From contig JAFUDX010000043.1 in assembly GCA_017464425.1 (NCBI GenBank), forward strand, positions 1 through 64,000: DNA of 64,000 nt, written 5' to 3'. Made by a program: the position numbers and the translations under genes. The number at the start of each line of letters is the position of its first letter. The stretch's first letter is position 1. Below are positions 34,281-42,783 of this stretch, in pieces. The stretch comes from Treponema sp. (GTDB taxonomy: Bacteria; Spirochaetota; Spirochaetia; Treponematales; Treponemataceae). Under the pieces are notes generated by a model, which was not told the DNA's origin, made no database searches, and saw only the letters and a list, made by a program, of their open reading frames with translations.

Positions 34281-34436
34281 CTAGTATTTCTTGTGCTCGT
34301 CGCAAACTGAGAGCTTCTTGCGGCCCTTAGCGCGTCGGCGAGCGAGAATCATGCGTCCGCCGCGAGTTGCCATGCGAGCGCGGAATCCAAATTTTCTGTT
34401 TCGTTTAACTTTTGATGGCTGGTATGTTCGTTTCAT
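34281..34436 (-). CDS. rpmH: 50S ribosomal protein L34
   Basis: A 51-residue protein starting [20 protein letters not shown] and carrying [20 protein letters not shown], the full L34 signature. AAGGAG lies eight bases before the ATG. It is too short to be noticed by most gene finders but is complete. It opens the rpmH-rnpA-yidD-yidC-khpB block. No dnaA gene is adjacent, unlike the origin region of many bacteria. Confidence 0.97.
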   Translation of the reverse strand: MKRTYQPSKVKRNRKFGFRARMATRGGRMILARRRAKGRKKLSVCDEHKKY

Positions 34437-34490
34437 AGAACATTCTCCTTATTTCAGTATATATTGAGCAATTTTTTGGTAGTGGCAAAT

Positions 34491-34520
34491 AGTTTATCAA
34501 ATTTATTTCGTATTGGTCAA
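34491..34520 (-). promoter_or_regulatory. Promoter of the rpmH operon
   Basis: On the minus strand TTGACC (34515-34520) and TAAACT (34491-34496) are 18 bases apart, giving a leader of about 45 bases before rpmH. It is divergent from and close to the trmH-like gene promoter. Confidence 0.6.
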
Positions 34521-34565
34521 TATATTGTTATAGACTTTTAGGATTTTATTTTATACTATTTCATT

Positions 34566-35351
34566 ATGAAAAACGATATTCGAAATGAACTTGCAGTGTG
34601 CGGATTTGAGGCAGTAAAGGCTTTGGTAAAAGAGCATCCGCAAAAAATCACGCGCTTTTATTACACGCGCGACCGAATGATGGATTTTAAGGACTTGTTC
34701 AAGTCGCTTGCGGAACGACGGGTTCCGTACAATAATATTCCAGAGGGCGAGCTTGAACGATTGAGCGGCACTCCGCACCATCAGGGTGTGGTCGCCATGA
34801 TTCACGATGAGGAAATTCCGCATCTCAATGTAGAAATCACTGATGGCTGGCTTCACAACAAAGAGAGCGCGATTTTGCTCGACCGCGTGGGAAACGCAAA
34901 TAATCTCGGCGCAATCGTAAGGAGCGCGGCATTTTTTGGCTTTAAAAACATCGTGATTCCGCGCGATGAAGCGCAATCTTCTGTTACCACGAGTTCATAC
35001 CGCGTGGCTCAGGGCGGCATGGAATATGTGAACGTGTATTCAATTCAATCGATTGAAAAACTGCTCGTTTCGATGAGGGGCAAAATGCTTCGGTTTGGCA
35101 CGGATGTGCGAGCAAAAACGCCTGTTTCTGAAATTTCTGTGATGTGCGCTCAAAAGCAAAAGCCCGCGCTCATTGTGCTTGGCAACGAAGAGCACGGAAT
35201 TTCTAGAATCGTGCGTGACAATTGCGATGCATTGATTACAATTCCGTTCTCCGCTGATTTTGACGAAAAAAAATCGCAGCCGATTGAAAGCCTTAATGTA
35301 GCCCAAGCAGCCGCGATTATTTTGTATGAGGCAAGGGACATCCTGTCCTGA
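34566..35351 (+). CDS. SpoU/TrmH-family RNA 2'-O-methyltransferase
   Basis: A 261-residue SPOUT methyltransferase. Motif 1 is LDRVGNANNLGAIVRSAAFF, motif 2 LIVLGNEEHGISRIV and motif 3 IPIESLNVAQAAAIILYEA, the knot that binds S-adenosylmethionine. The N-terminal part (residues about 1-95) holds the substrate-binding L30e-like domain, as in RlmB and TrmG-type enzymes, so it methylates a ribose in rRNA or tRNA; the exact target is unknown. A TATACT box (34552-34557) ends eight bases before the ATG and no ribosome site is seen, pointing to a leaderless message. A terminator follows at 35393. Confidence 0.88.
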   Translation: MKNDIRNELAVCGFEAVKALVKEHPQKITRFYYTRDRMMDFKDLFKSLAERRVPYNNIPEGELERLSGTPHHQGVVAMIHDEEIPHLNVEITDGWLHNKESAILLDRVGNANNLGAIVRSAAFFGFKNIVIPRDEAQSSVTTSSYRVAQGGMEYVNVYSIQSIEKLLVSMRGKMLRFGTDVRAKTPVSEISVMCAQKQKPALIVLGNEEHGISRIVRDNCDALITIPFSADFDEKKSQPIESLNVAQAAAIILYEARDILS

Positions 35352-35352
35352 C

Positions 35353-35375
35353 AAGAATTTCCGCAGGAAATTCTT
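35353..35375. repeat. Perfect 10-bp hairpin after the TrmH-like gene
   Basis: AAGAATTTCC pairs with GGAAATTCTT around GCA, directly after the stop codon. A similar AGAATTTTC hairpin occurs at 62351-62376, each followed by a GC-rich terminator, suggesting a repeated tail module. Confidence 0.7.
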
Positions 35376-35392
35376 GCGGCCAATTGGCTCTT

Positions 35393-35421
35393 CGCCGCGT
35401 CCGTGCGGCGATTTTTTTATT
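35393..35421 (+). terminator. Intrinsic terminator after the TrmH-like gene
   Basis: CGCCGC and GCGGCG form a stem around GTCCGT and are followed by ATTTTTTTATTTT. The AT-rich ends could let it act for the convergent kdgK gene as well. Confidence 0.8.
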
Positions 35422-35436
35422 TTAGTCAAAGAATTC

Positions 35437-36462
35437 TTATCTATTCATTTCTGATTGCTTGCCGACAGCGTGGTGGCTCTTGATGATTGAGCTGATTTCG
35501 TTGAAGTCGGAAAGCGGAAGGTCGCCGAAAATCGTGTTTTTGGTGGCACAAGTGGCGTTTCCGAATTCAGTGGCTTTTTGCGGGTCGTCGTATTGAAGAA
35601 GACCGAACAAAACGCCGGCACAGTACGCGTCACCGCTTCCGATTCGGTCAACGACATCGATGTCTTTGTACGGCTCTTCGGTGTAGAATTTGTCGTCTTT
35701 TTTTGAGTAGACGAGTGAAGTGAACGAATGCACTTTTGGGCTGATAACTTCGCGCATTGAAGAGGCGATGTAGCTGATGTTCGGGAAATCTTTGCAGAAA
35801 TCGCGGTGCATGTCTTGGAGCGAGCCAGTTTTTTGGAACATGCGGCGGCAACTTTCTTCGGAAATGAAGAGAATGTCGACATACGGAAGAATTGACTTGA
35901 TTGTGTTGCGTGCTGTATCTTCGTCCCACAGATTTGCGCGGTAGTTTACATCGAACGCGATTTGTGCGCCTGCCGCCTTGAATTTTTTAATCATCTCTAC
36001 GGCGAGCGTGCGCGTGTTTTCGCTCAAAGCGAGCGTGATGCCCGAGGTATAGAACATGCGTGTTTTTGAGTAAATATCGTCTGGAATTTCTGCTGCGGAA
36101 ATCTTTGTGATTGAGGAATTTTTGCGGTCGTATACAACAGTCGGTTTTCGCGGATATGCGCCGTTTTCGTAGTAGTAAATGCCGACGCGGGCTTCGGGAG
36201 AGTCGTCGAAAATGATGTAGTCGTCGCTCACGCTTGAAGCACGGATTCGATTCTTGATGAATGTACCCAGCTGGTTTTTGGGGAGACGGGTGATAATACC
36301 TGTTCGCAAGCCTAAGAGAGAGACGCCTGAGGCAACATTGAGTTCTGCGCCGCCAGCGTGCTTTTTGAAAGAATCGCTTTTGCTGATAAGTTCATTAACC
36401 GACGGTGAGAGGCGAAGCATGATTTCGCCGAATGTAATCAAATCAAATTCTTTGTGTTCCAT
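35437..36462 (-). CDS. kdgK: PfkB-family 2-keto-3-deoxygluconate kinase-like sugar kinase
   Basis: A 341-residue ribokinase-family enzyme. The N-terminal GEIMLRLSPSVNELI, HAGGAELNVASGVSLLG (substrate-binding Gly-Gly) and DRIGSGDAYCAGVLFGLL (catalytic Asp and anion hole, about residues 270-287) are clear. The GEIMLRL opening with the DSPEARVGIYYYENG region fits KdgK, which phosphorylates 2-keto-3-deoxygluconate in sugar-acid breakdown; other sugar kinases of the family cannot be excluded. A TTGTTT/TAAAAT promoter (36471-36499) ends eight bases before the ATG, with no ribosome site close by. It is the next gene after gatA on the minus strand but has its own promoter. Confidence 0.83.
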   Translation of the reverse strand: MEHKEFDLITFGEIMLRLSPSVNELISKSDSFKKHAGGAELNVASGVSLLGLRTGIITRLPKNQLGTFIKNRIRASSVSDDYIIFDDSPEARVGIYYYENGAYPRKPTVVYDRKNSSITKISAAEIPDDIYSKTRMFYTSGITLALSENTRTLAVEMIKKFKAAGAQIAFDVNYRANLWDEDTARNTIKSILPYVDILFISEESCRRMFQKTGSLQDMHRDFCKDFPNISYIASSMREVISPKVHSFTSLVYSKKDDKFYTEEPYKDIDVVDRIGSGDAYCAGVLFGLLQYDDPQKATEFGNATCATKNTIFGDLPLSDFNEISSIIKSHHAVGKQSEMNR

Positions 36463-36470
36463 ATTTGTTT

Positions 36471-36499
36471 ATTTTATCCTCTAATTGCGCCGTAAACAA
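36471..36499 (-). promoter_or_regulatory. Promoter giving a leaderless kdgK mRNA
   Basis: TTGTTT (36494-36499) and TAAAAT (36471-36476) 17 bases apart on the minus strand. The ATG at 36462 begins nine bases after the -10 box. Confidence 0.6.
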
Positions 36500-36526
36500 G
36501 TGAAAATTTAGGACAGGTGAAATTTC

Positions 36527-38038
36527 CTAGTTTTTGACAGGAATTCCGCAGCCTTTGTGGTCTTCTTCATAGCTCTGAGCAATCTGCAAGAGTTTTGCCT
36601 CGCTGAACATCGCGCCCGCAAACTGAATTCCGACTGGCATTTCAGAAGCAGCCTTGTTTTCTTTTGAGGTGTAGCCTGCGGGAACTGAAATTGACGGAAT
36701 TCGAGCCAAATTGACAAAAACCGTGTACAAGTCGCTCAAATACATTTCAAGCGGGTCGTCAACCTTTTCGCCCAAGCGGAAACTTGCCGTTGGACAGGTT
36801 GGGCAGAGAATCACATCATATGTTTTGAACAATTCTGCGACTTCACGCTGAATACGCGCACGCACACTCATGCCTTTTTTGTATGTTGTGCCCGAAAATT
36901 GCTCAGAAAGCACATAGTTTCCGATGATGATTCGGCGTTTGACTTCTGGTCCAAAGCCTTCGCTTCGAGTGTCAACATAAAGTTGGTCGTAGCCCTGCCC
37001 GTTATCAACACGATGACCGTAGCGAATGCCGTCAAATCGGCTTAAATTGCTCGCCGCCTCAGAAAGCGCGATGACATAGTAAGATGCGATTGAGGCTTCC
37101 AAAATCGGCAAGTCAACGCTTTCGATTTTTGCACCTTTTGAAACGAACCATGTTTTTGTGTCTTCAAAGACTTTTTTGACATCAGCGTCTAAGCCTTTCG
37201 CTTCTTCAAACTGCTTGGGAACAGCGATTTTGAGCGAAGAAAAATCTGTATACGCCGAAAGTTGTGCCAATTTGTCTGAATCGGGCAAATCCGCGCTCGT
37301 GTCATCATAAAAATCAACACCGCTCATTAAAGAAAGAGGTGTCGCAATATCTTGTGGCGTGTGCCCCAAAATGCCCACTTGGTCAAGAGAAGAACCGTAC
37401 GCGACAACGCCCCAGCGTGAAAGAACGCCATATGTGGGCTTTAAGCCGTAAATTCCGCAATATGAAGCAGGAAGACGAACCGAGCCGCCCGTTTCCGTGC
37501 CCAATCCGAACAACGCCTGATTTGCGCTCACCGCCGCCGCTGAGCCACCCGAAGAGCCGCCCGAAACATAATCGCGGTTGATTGGGTTTCGAGTTGCGCC
37601 GTAAATTGAATATTCGGTAGAAGAGCCCATAGCGAACTCATCCTGATTGCACCGACCGAGCGGAATCGCGCCCGCATCGACAAGCCGAGCGATTACCGTG
37701 GCATTGTACGGAGCGACATAGCCTTCCAAAATTTTGCTTGAACAGGTAAGGCGATGCCCCTTGCTTGAAATATTGTCTTTGTTTGCGAACGGAACGCCCA
37801 AAAGCGGCTTTTCGGAAAAGAGCGCATCGATTGTGCCCGCCGTTCGTGCCGCAGCAATTTCTGAATCAGCCTTTTTTGCAAGTTCAATGGCATCTTCGTA
37901 AATTTCGAGAAATGCGTTAAGCGGTTTTTCACTTGATTTATCAGCAGTAAATGTATCGATTGAGGACTGAACTAATTTTTCGCTTGTGGTTTCGCCATTT
38001 TTGAGCGCGGCGACCGTTTCTTTGATTGTGTAGTACAT
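36527..38038 (-). CDS. gatA: Aspartyl/glutamyl-tRNA amidotransferase subunit A
   Basis: A 503-residue amidase that makes glutamine or asparagine tRNA by amidating Glu-tRNA(Gln) or Asp-tRNA(Asn). The Ser-cisSer-Lys triad is visible: Lys87 in FANKDNISSKG, Ser162 in GGSSGGSAAAVSANQALFGL and Ser186 in GTETGGSVRLPASYCGIYGL. The rest follows GatA to the C-terminal MPVGIQFAGAMFSEAKLL. GatB and GatC are not in the window. A clean TTGTCT/TATAAT promoter (38047-38075) ends eight bases before the ATG, and no ribosome site is present. Confidence 0.96.
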   Translation of the reverse strand: MYYTIKETVAALKNGETTSEKLVQSSIDTFTADKSSEKPLNAFLEIYEDAIELAKKADSEIAAARTAGTIDALFSEKPLLGVPFANKDNISSKGHRLTCSSKILEGYVAPYNATVIARLVDAGAIPLGRCNQDEFAMGSSTEYSIYGATRNPINRDYVSGGSSGGSAAAVSANQALFGLGTETGGSVRLPASYCGIYGLKPTYGVLSRWGVVAYGSSLDQVGILGHTPQDIATPLSLMSGVDFYDDTSADLPDSDKLAQLSAYTDFSSLKIAVPKQFEEAKGLDADVKKVFEDTKTWFVSKGAKIESVDLPILEASIASYYVIALSEAASNLSRFDGIRYGHRVDNGQGYDQLYVDTRSEGFGPEVKRRIIIGNYVLSEQFSGTTYKKGMSVRARIQREVAELFKTYDVILCPTCPTASFRLGEKVDDPLEMYLSDLYTVFVNLARIPSISVPAGYTSKENKAASEMPVGIQFAGAMFSEAKLLQIAQSYEEDHKGCGIPVKN

Positions 38039-38046
38039 AATTGTCT

Positions 38047-38075
38047 ATTATAGAGATTTTTTATCGATTAGACAA
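38047..38075 (-). promoter_or_regulatory. Promoter giving a leaderless gatA mRNA
   Basis: TTGTCT (38070-38075), 17-base spacer, TATAAT (38047-38052) on the minus strand. The ATG at 38038 lies at about the expected transcription start. Confidence 0.75.
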
Positions 38076-38089
38076 TTATTGTACAACCA

Positions 38090-39502
38090 TTACCCAGATA
38101 TTCCGAGCCGTTTCATCTGAGCTTCTTCTTCAATGTATGAAGTATATTCAACACGAAGCTGATTTGCCTTCACCACAGAATTTTTGAGCGTCGTGATGTC
38201 GATTTTGAGACCCTTGATTTTTGACTTGTTTGCAGGAGCAGCGGCATTCTTAAAGAAATCATCCATTGCGTTCAGAATCGCCATGAGTTTATTGCAATCC
38301 GCTATCTGAGCAGAAACAAATTCAGCGATTTTCTCTTCTGGCATTGAAGCAATTTTCTGGTAGCCTGGCGAATTGGTCTGTGCCACGCTCGAATATCGCC
38401 GTGCTTTTGTCGCCATATCGGTCATAAAAGTCTGGTAGTTGATTTTTTCCAGTCGTTTTTCGCCAGTCGTCTGATCAACAAATGTCACATTGTAAAACAA
38501 AGGCTTTTCGGCAATTCCGAATGCCTTTCTCATCGCTCGTTTTACCTTATCCATAAAAGAATTGTGCTCGCTTTCAAGCACATCGTGATTATCGGTGATT
38601 TTTTGAATAATCACGCCGAGCTGTGGAGGGGTTGAGCCTAAAACTTGCAAAGCACTCATTATCAACGCTTTCGTGTCGATTCGTTTTTCAGTCTTCTTAT
38701 CCTTTTCTGACTGAACTGAAAGTTTTGCAAGCGCACGATTCTGGAATTCTGTTTTTTTATCGCCCTGATCTTCCTGAATGATTTCTTCAATCAATTCACC
38801 ATAAAACGGAACTTTTCCCATCCCGGCGGCGAAATTCTTTTTGATTTGCTGCAATTCAGAGGCATGATCTGCAAGAGCCTTGTTCATGTCAAAATTGGGA
38901 GAAGCCATGACATTGCGGCGAATCTGACCTTTGTACCATTCTTTTTGGAATTCAGTATAGTCTTTAAGACTTGCGTTGATGTCCGTCAGCGCGTGGGAAG
39001 CCTTTGACAGATTGTCATTCACCATGCTTGCCGTCAACGCATCGCTATTCTGCCGTGCAGAAAAAACCATCGTCGCAAGCACGCGCGTGTTAATCTTATT
39101 TGAATTTGCAGAAAATGAGTTCCATGAAATTGAATTGTTCAAATCCATGAGTTTTTTGATATTTGCGAGTGAAATCTGGGAAACGGAAAATTTGTAATAA
39201 TTGCACAAGAAATCAAGCGTGCTTTCATAATCGGAAAATCGCTGCCCCATAACGACAGAGCGTTCATTTTCAACAAACTGTTCGTTTTCAGGAGCCTTAA
39301 TATCGGAAATCTTTTTATCAAGCTTGTAGGGATCCGGCGTAATCAGTGCCTTTTTAACCAGAAAATCAAAAATGACTTTTACACAAGTGTGCATAAGTCG
39401 GTAATTGTCCAGGATTTTCGGCAATTCTTCCGTATCGTACCATTGAGCCTTCGCATCTACTGCTTGAAGAAATGTTTCGTTAAAATTATTTCCATTTTCC
39501 AT
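38090..39502 (-). CDS. Conserved-looking protein of unknown function
   Basis: A protein of 470 residues (from the ATG at 39502; an in-frame GTG at 39541 would add 13). It is mostly helical with no signal peptide or membrane segment, and no catalytic motif. Phrases such as YESTLDFLCNYYKFSVSQIS, KVPFYGELIEEIIQEDQGDK and FVDQTTGEKRLEKINYQTF stand out but do not match a family I know. It ends 51 bases before gatA and follows the SPOR-domain gene, so it may share an envelope or division role with that gene. A role cannot be assigned. Confidence 0.6.
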   Translation of the reverse strand: MENGNNFNETFLQAVDAKAQWYDTEELPKILDNYRLMHTCVKVIFDFLVKKALITPDPYKLDKKISDIKAPENEQFVENERSVVMGQRFSDYESTLDFLCNYYKFSVSQISLANIKKLMDLNNSISWNSFSANSNKINTRVLATMVFSARQNSDALTASMVNDNLSKASHALTDINASLKDYTEFQKEWYKGQIRRNVMASPNFDMNKALADHASELQQIKKNFAAGMGKVPFYGELIEEIIQEDQGDKKTEFQNRALAKLSVQSEKDKKTEKRIDTKALIMSALQVLGSTPPQLGVIIQKITDNHDVLESEHNSFMDKVKRAMRKAFGIAEKPLFYNVTFVDQTTGEKRLEKINYQTFMTDMATKARRYSSVAQTNSPGYQKIASMPEEKIAEFVSAQIADCNKLMAILNAMDDFFKNAAAPANKSKIKGLKIDITTLKNSVVKANQLRVEYTSYIEEEAQMKRLGISG

Positions 39503-39570
39503 ATTGTGAATATCGGCATTTTTGGGCAAAAGATTAGACACGAAATGTGCGCAAAAACGGTCCTAAGTGT

Positions 39571-40620
39571 TTATTCAAACACGGGATAGCACTCAAATCC
39601 TGCCGTGCGAAGCTCATCACCAACCGAGCCTTTTGCGTTTTCGTTTACGACGACAATATAATATCTGGTGCCGCTTGGCCGAACTTCTGTAGTGATTTCT
39701 GCATTGAATCCCTTTGCTTTTACCCGTTCGGCAAGAGCTTTTGCATTTGCTTCTTCGCGGAACAATCCCAGCTGCTGTTTGACAATTTTTTCGTTTGAAG
39801 CTGATTTTTTTGAAGAGGATGAAGAAGCCGATGACGATTCTGCTGATGGCGTTGCAACGGCTCCGCTTCCGACAGAGACAGACGAATCTGCGATTTCGGG
39901 CAGGTCAACGCCATTTCGTGGAATAAAATACCAGAACGGCGTGGGCAAGGTTTGGATTTCGCCTTTGACGATTGCCGCTTCCATGCTTTTGGGATGATTT
40001 TTTTTGAGCGTTTCAGCGTATTGACTTTCTCCAGTAAGATGCCAAATCGTAAGCAAAATTGACGGACGAACAGCCTTCATTGAGTCCAATGTGGCATAGG
40101 TTTTAAGCATCGCGATGCTTTCTTTTGTTTCGCCCTCGTTCTTTGCCTTGCATAAAATGCTCCACTGCTCATACAGTTTTACAAAGGCAGTAATTTTTTC
40201 GTCTTTTGTATTGCGGACAGAAGAATTTAAATATTTTTCAGCGGATGAATAGTCTCCGGCACAGAGCGCACACCGAATGGCATCAATGACAAGCTCCTCA
40301 GAATTTTTATTCGGAACGCCAGAAACAATCGAGTCGGCACTGCCTTGAATAGAAGCCGCCTGAGCATATGTTTTTTGCGCTTCGGCATACTGCCCCTGCT
40401 GCTCCAATATCGCTGCCAAAAATGCATAGACCGCGCGTTTTTCCGCACTTGCCGTAACGGTGGGCGCATTTTTTTGCAGATAGGAGATAGAATCCGACAG
40501 CGCAGTTTTTTTTGAGGCCGCATCAATTACCGATTTTGCCGTAACAGTCTTAGTCTGACCGAACGCAAGAGAAAGAGAGAGAAGATGAAAAACAACTATC
40601 GCACAAAGAGATTTTTGCAT
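39571..40620 (-). CDS. Exported TPR-SPOR protein
   Basis: A 349-residue protein with a signal peptide (about 1-22, AFGQ). The middle is helical repeat of TPR type (AEKRAVYAFLAAILEQQGQY and AEAQKTYAQAASIQG). A Ser-rich linker (about 255-270) leads to a C-terminal SPOR domain (about 275-349: QQLGLFREEANAKALAERVK, AEITTEVRPSGTRYYIVVV, GFECYPVF). SPOR domains bind denuded peptidoglycan at septa. The start codon is one base after the stop of the upstream regulator, which implies coupled translation. The group HTH-REC regulator, SPOR protein and unknown protein may act in cell division, an inference. Confidence 0.82.
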   Translation of the reverse strand: MQKSLCAIVVFHLLSLSLAFGQTKTVTAKSVIDAASKKTALSDSISYLQKNAPTVTASAEKRAVYAFLAAILEQQGQYAEAQKTYAQAASIQGSADSIVSGVPNKNSEELVIDAIRCALCAGDYSSAEKYLNSSVRNTKDEKITAFVKLYEQWSILCKAKNEGETKESIAMLKTYATLDSMKAVRPSILLTIWHLTGESQYAETLKKNHPKSMEAAIVKGEIQTLPTPFWYFIPRNGVDLPEIADSSVSVGSGAVATPSAESSSASSSSSKKSASNEKIVKQQLGLFREEANAKALAERVKAKGFNAEITTEVRPSGTRYYIVVVNENAKGSVGDELRTAGFECYPVFE

Positions 40621-40621
40621 G

Positions 40622-41221
40622 TTAGAGGATACCGTTTATAGTATCGACAAGATTTGCCAAATTAAGCGGCTTTTTCATAAAACAGTTTACGCCAAGCTCA
40701 TTTACTTTTGATTCGACTTCATCATTTTCAAGAGCGGTAATAACAATAATCGCCGGCTTGCCAAATTTTTCGCTTGAATTAATTCGCCTGCACAAATCAA
40801 AGCCGTCAATGCCAGGAAGATCAAGATCGAGGATTACGATTCCGGGTAATTTTTCGGTCATTAAAGAACCAGCCTCAAAGCCGTCGAATGCCTGAAAAAC
40901 GCCGAGATTTTCGATTCTTTTGCTTAGAAATTTTGCCACGACAGAATTTAAGCCTCTGTCATCATCAACAATAAGAATGCTTCGGGGAATATAAGACTCG
41001 CCATAACAAGCTGCACGCAACTCAGCAGGAATCTGAATATTACGCGACTTCATGAATTCAACCAAGTCTTCTGGGTACACTCGGAACTGCCCGCCCGGTG
41101 TGTTAAAGGCCTTTAAATGATTGTTACGAATCCAGTTAATTGCGGTTTGATTTACAACGCCACAGAGTTTTGCAACTTCGAGAGCAGAATACATAACAGG
41201 TTTGTTTTCATTGTGAGGCAT
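40622..41221 (-). CDS. Response regulator with N-terminal helix-turn-helix
   Basis: A 199-residue protein in unusual order. Residues about 10-58 are an excisionase/MerR-like HTH (YSALEVAKLCGVVNQTAINW and GQFRVYPEDLVEFMK). Residues 81-199 are a receiver domain with the acid pocket Asp86-Asp88, phosphoacceptor Asp132 in VILDLDLPGIDG, Thr162 and Lys184 in MKKP. Most response regulators carry the receiver first. No histidine kinase lies nearby. The ribosome site AAGGGA precedes the ATG; recX is 18 bases upstream and the SPOR gene starts one base after its stop. Confidence 0.85.
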   Translation of the reverse strand: MPHNENKPVMYSALEVAKLCGVVNQTAINWIRNNHLKAFNTPGGQFRVYPEDLVEFMKSRNIQIPAELRAACYGESYIPRSILIVDDDRGLNSVVAKFLSKRIENLGVFQAFDGFEAGSLMTEKLPGIVILDLDLPGIDGFDLCRRINSSEKFGKPAIIVITALENDEVESKVNELGVNCFMKKPLNLANLVDTINGIL

Positions 41222-41239
41222 TCTAATCCCTTCTTTTTT

Positions 41240-41683
41240 TTATAAATTTTTTGTTATAACTTTCGTTACTATTTTATACGAAAAACCACTATCTGCAAGC
41301 GATTTTATGATTTTTTGCTCAGTTTTTTGTTTTGAAACAAGTTTTTGATAGGCAATTTTGCACAATTCGACTTCATCAACTTTTTCAAAGTAGGATTCTA
41401 CCGCATTTTTTGCAACTTCACGGGAAACTCCGCGAGAAGTAAGCTCATTAAGCAAGCGAATTCTGCCCTGCGGTTTAAAAGTACAGTGATTACGAATCCA
41501 ATACTCCGCATAGCGTGCATCACTAAGATACCCCTTTTCTTCAAGAAAGTCCAATGCCTGCTGAATCACATCTTTTTCAAATTCTTTTTGAAGCAGCTTG
41601 CGCTCCAAGCCCGCCCTGCACTGCTCGCACCGCGCCAAAGAACGAGCCGCCGCTTCGACAGCTAGTTTTACCGTTTCTTCCAT
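41240..41683 (-). CDS. recX: Regulatory protein RecX
   Basis: A 147-residue helical protein of RecX type with three-helix repeats: ARSLARCEQCRAGLERKLLQ, VIQQALDFLEEKGYLSDARY (the classical YLDDxRF region) and RIRLLNELTSRGVSREVAK. RecX caps RecA filaments and inhibits RecA. The ATG at 41683 lies only a few bases past the T-tract of the rpsI terminator and has no obvious ribosome site, so expression probably needs readthrough or a weak start. It is followed by the HTH-receiver gene. Confidence 0.82.
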   Translation of the reverse strand: MEETVKLAVEAAARSLARCEQCRAGLERKLLQKEFEKDVIQQALDFLEEKGYLSDARYAEYWIRNHCTFKPQGRIRLLNELTSRGVSREVAKNAVESYFEKVDEVELCKIAYQKLVSKQKTEQKIIKSLADSGFSYKIVTKVITKNL

Positions 41684-41687
41684 ACGC

Positions 41688-41725
41688 AAAAAAAAATAAA
41701 CGCCCGCCTTTTTTGAGCGAGCGTT
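41688..41725 (-). terminator. Intrinsic terminator after rpsI
   Basis: AACGCTCGC and GCGGGCGTT form a 9-bp stem (one wobble) on the minus strand, followed by TATTTTTTTTT. It sits between rpsI and recX and ends four bases before the recX ATG. Confidence 0.85.
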
Positions 41726-41744
41726 GTACAACACGAAGATAAAC

Positions 41745-42140
41745 TTAGCGTTTTGAGAACTGGAAGCGTCGGCGAGCACCACGCTGACCGTACTTCTTGC
41801 GTTCTACCATACGGCTATCGCGTGTGAGGAAGCCGTTTGCTTTGAGAGATGCACGAGCATCTGGATCGACCTGCAAAAGTGCACGAGAAATACCGTGCAA
41901 GCATGCTGCAGCCTGACCTTTAAGACCGCCACCCTGAACATTAATCAAGATGTCATATTTGTTCTCGTAGTTTGTGACGAGAAGCGGCTGATGAACAGTG
42001 CGAACCTGTGTTTCTGTTGGGAAATACTCCGCAACATCTTTGCCGTTTACAACGATTTTACCTGAGCCTTCACGAACAAATACGCGGGCAACAGATGTTT
42101 TTCTTCGTCCTGTTCCGATTGCAATATTCTTTACTGCCAT
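41745..42140 (-). CDS. rpsI: 30S ribosomal protein S9
   Basis: A 131-residue S9: [20 protein letters not shown] at the start, the [20 protein letters not shown] core and [20 protein letters not shown] then FSKR at the tail that reaches the P-site tRNA. It is 12 bases after rplM, the standard L13-S9 pair, and is closed by the terminator at 41688. Confidence 0.97.
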   Translation of the reverse strand: MAVKNIAIGTGRRKTSVARVFVREGSGKIVVNGKDVAEYFPTETQVRTVHQPLLVTNYENKYDILINVQGGGLKGQAAACLHGISRALLQVDPDARASLKANGFLTRDSRMVERKKYGQRGARRRFQFSKR

Positions 42141-42152
42141 GATAGACTCCTA

Positions 42153-42581
42153 TTACAGTTCAATTGTTTTTGGGTTCTGAGAAGCGTGTGGATGCTCTGA
42201 ACCAGCATAGATTTTTACATTGCCCATAAGACGGCGACCAAGTCTGCCGTTTGGAAGCATACCAGCGATTGTGCGCTCCAACGGCTGAGTTGGGTGACGC
42301 TCAAGCAATTTCTCGAAAGTGTAGCTTCTAAGACCGCCTACGAAACCTGTGTAGTGGCGGTAGAGCATATCTTTGCGTTTGTTACCAGAAACAGCAACCT
42401 TTTCTGCGTTGATGATGATAACATAATCGCCCATTTCCTGGCTCGGTGTGTATGTTGATTTGTTCTTTCCGCGCAGGATAGAAGCAACTTTTGCTGCAAC
42501 GCGACCAAGTGGTTTGCCTGCGGCATCGATAAGATACCAATCGCGTTTTTGTTCATAGTCTTTAACGAAAATGGTTTTCAT
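42153..42581 (-). CDS. rplM: 50S ribosomal protein L13
   Basis: A 142-residue L13 starting MKTIFVKDYEQKRDWYLIDA, with GKPLGRVAAKVASILRGKN, GDYVIIINAEKVAVSGNK and GMLPNGRLGRRLMGNVKIYA. The start at 42581 is preferred over an in-frame codon 15 bases upstream, matching the family; GAAGGT stands in front. Its leader (42582-42700) contains possible stems that may serve autoregulation, as ribosomal operons often have. Confidence 0.97.
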   Translation of the reverse strand: MKTIFVKDYEQKRDWYLIDAAGKPLGRVAAKVASILRGKNKSTYTPSQEMGDYVIIINAEKVAVSGNKRKDMLYRHYTGFVGGLRSYTFEKLLERHPTQPLERTIAGMLPNGRLGRRLMGNVKIYAGSEHPHASQNPKTIEL

Positions 42582-42609
42582 TCTTTTAACCTTCAATATA
42601 AATTCTGGT

Positions 42610-42642
42610 GTACGTCGCTGTTTTGCATCGTCAGTTCGGTAC
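42610..42642 (-). ncRNA. Possible structured leader of rplM
   Basis: GTAC ends at 42610-42613 and 42639-42642, with CTG/CAG pairs closer in, enclose an internal loop and an 11-base loop, within the untranslated leader of the L13-S9 operon. The fold is weak (7 of 11 pairs), so it is only a candidate for an L13 autoregulatory site. Confidence 0.3.
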
Positions 42643-42783
42643 GTTGAAAACGATGAGCAGTCGTTCTCAATGAATATACGGGGATTTGTATTTTAGAATT
42701 TATGAGCATTTAAATCAATAGAAATACAAGCAAAAAAGTAAAAATCAGTGTCAATTTTCTTTTTTTTATGATACCATTTTTGC

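Noticed and set aside
34281..34565. Chromosome origin next to rpmH
   Set aside because: No dnaA or dnaN gene lies beside it and I did not see a cluster of DnaA boxes; the block occurs away from the origin in many genomes.
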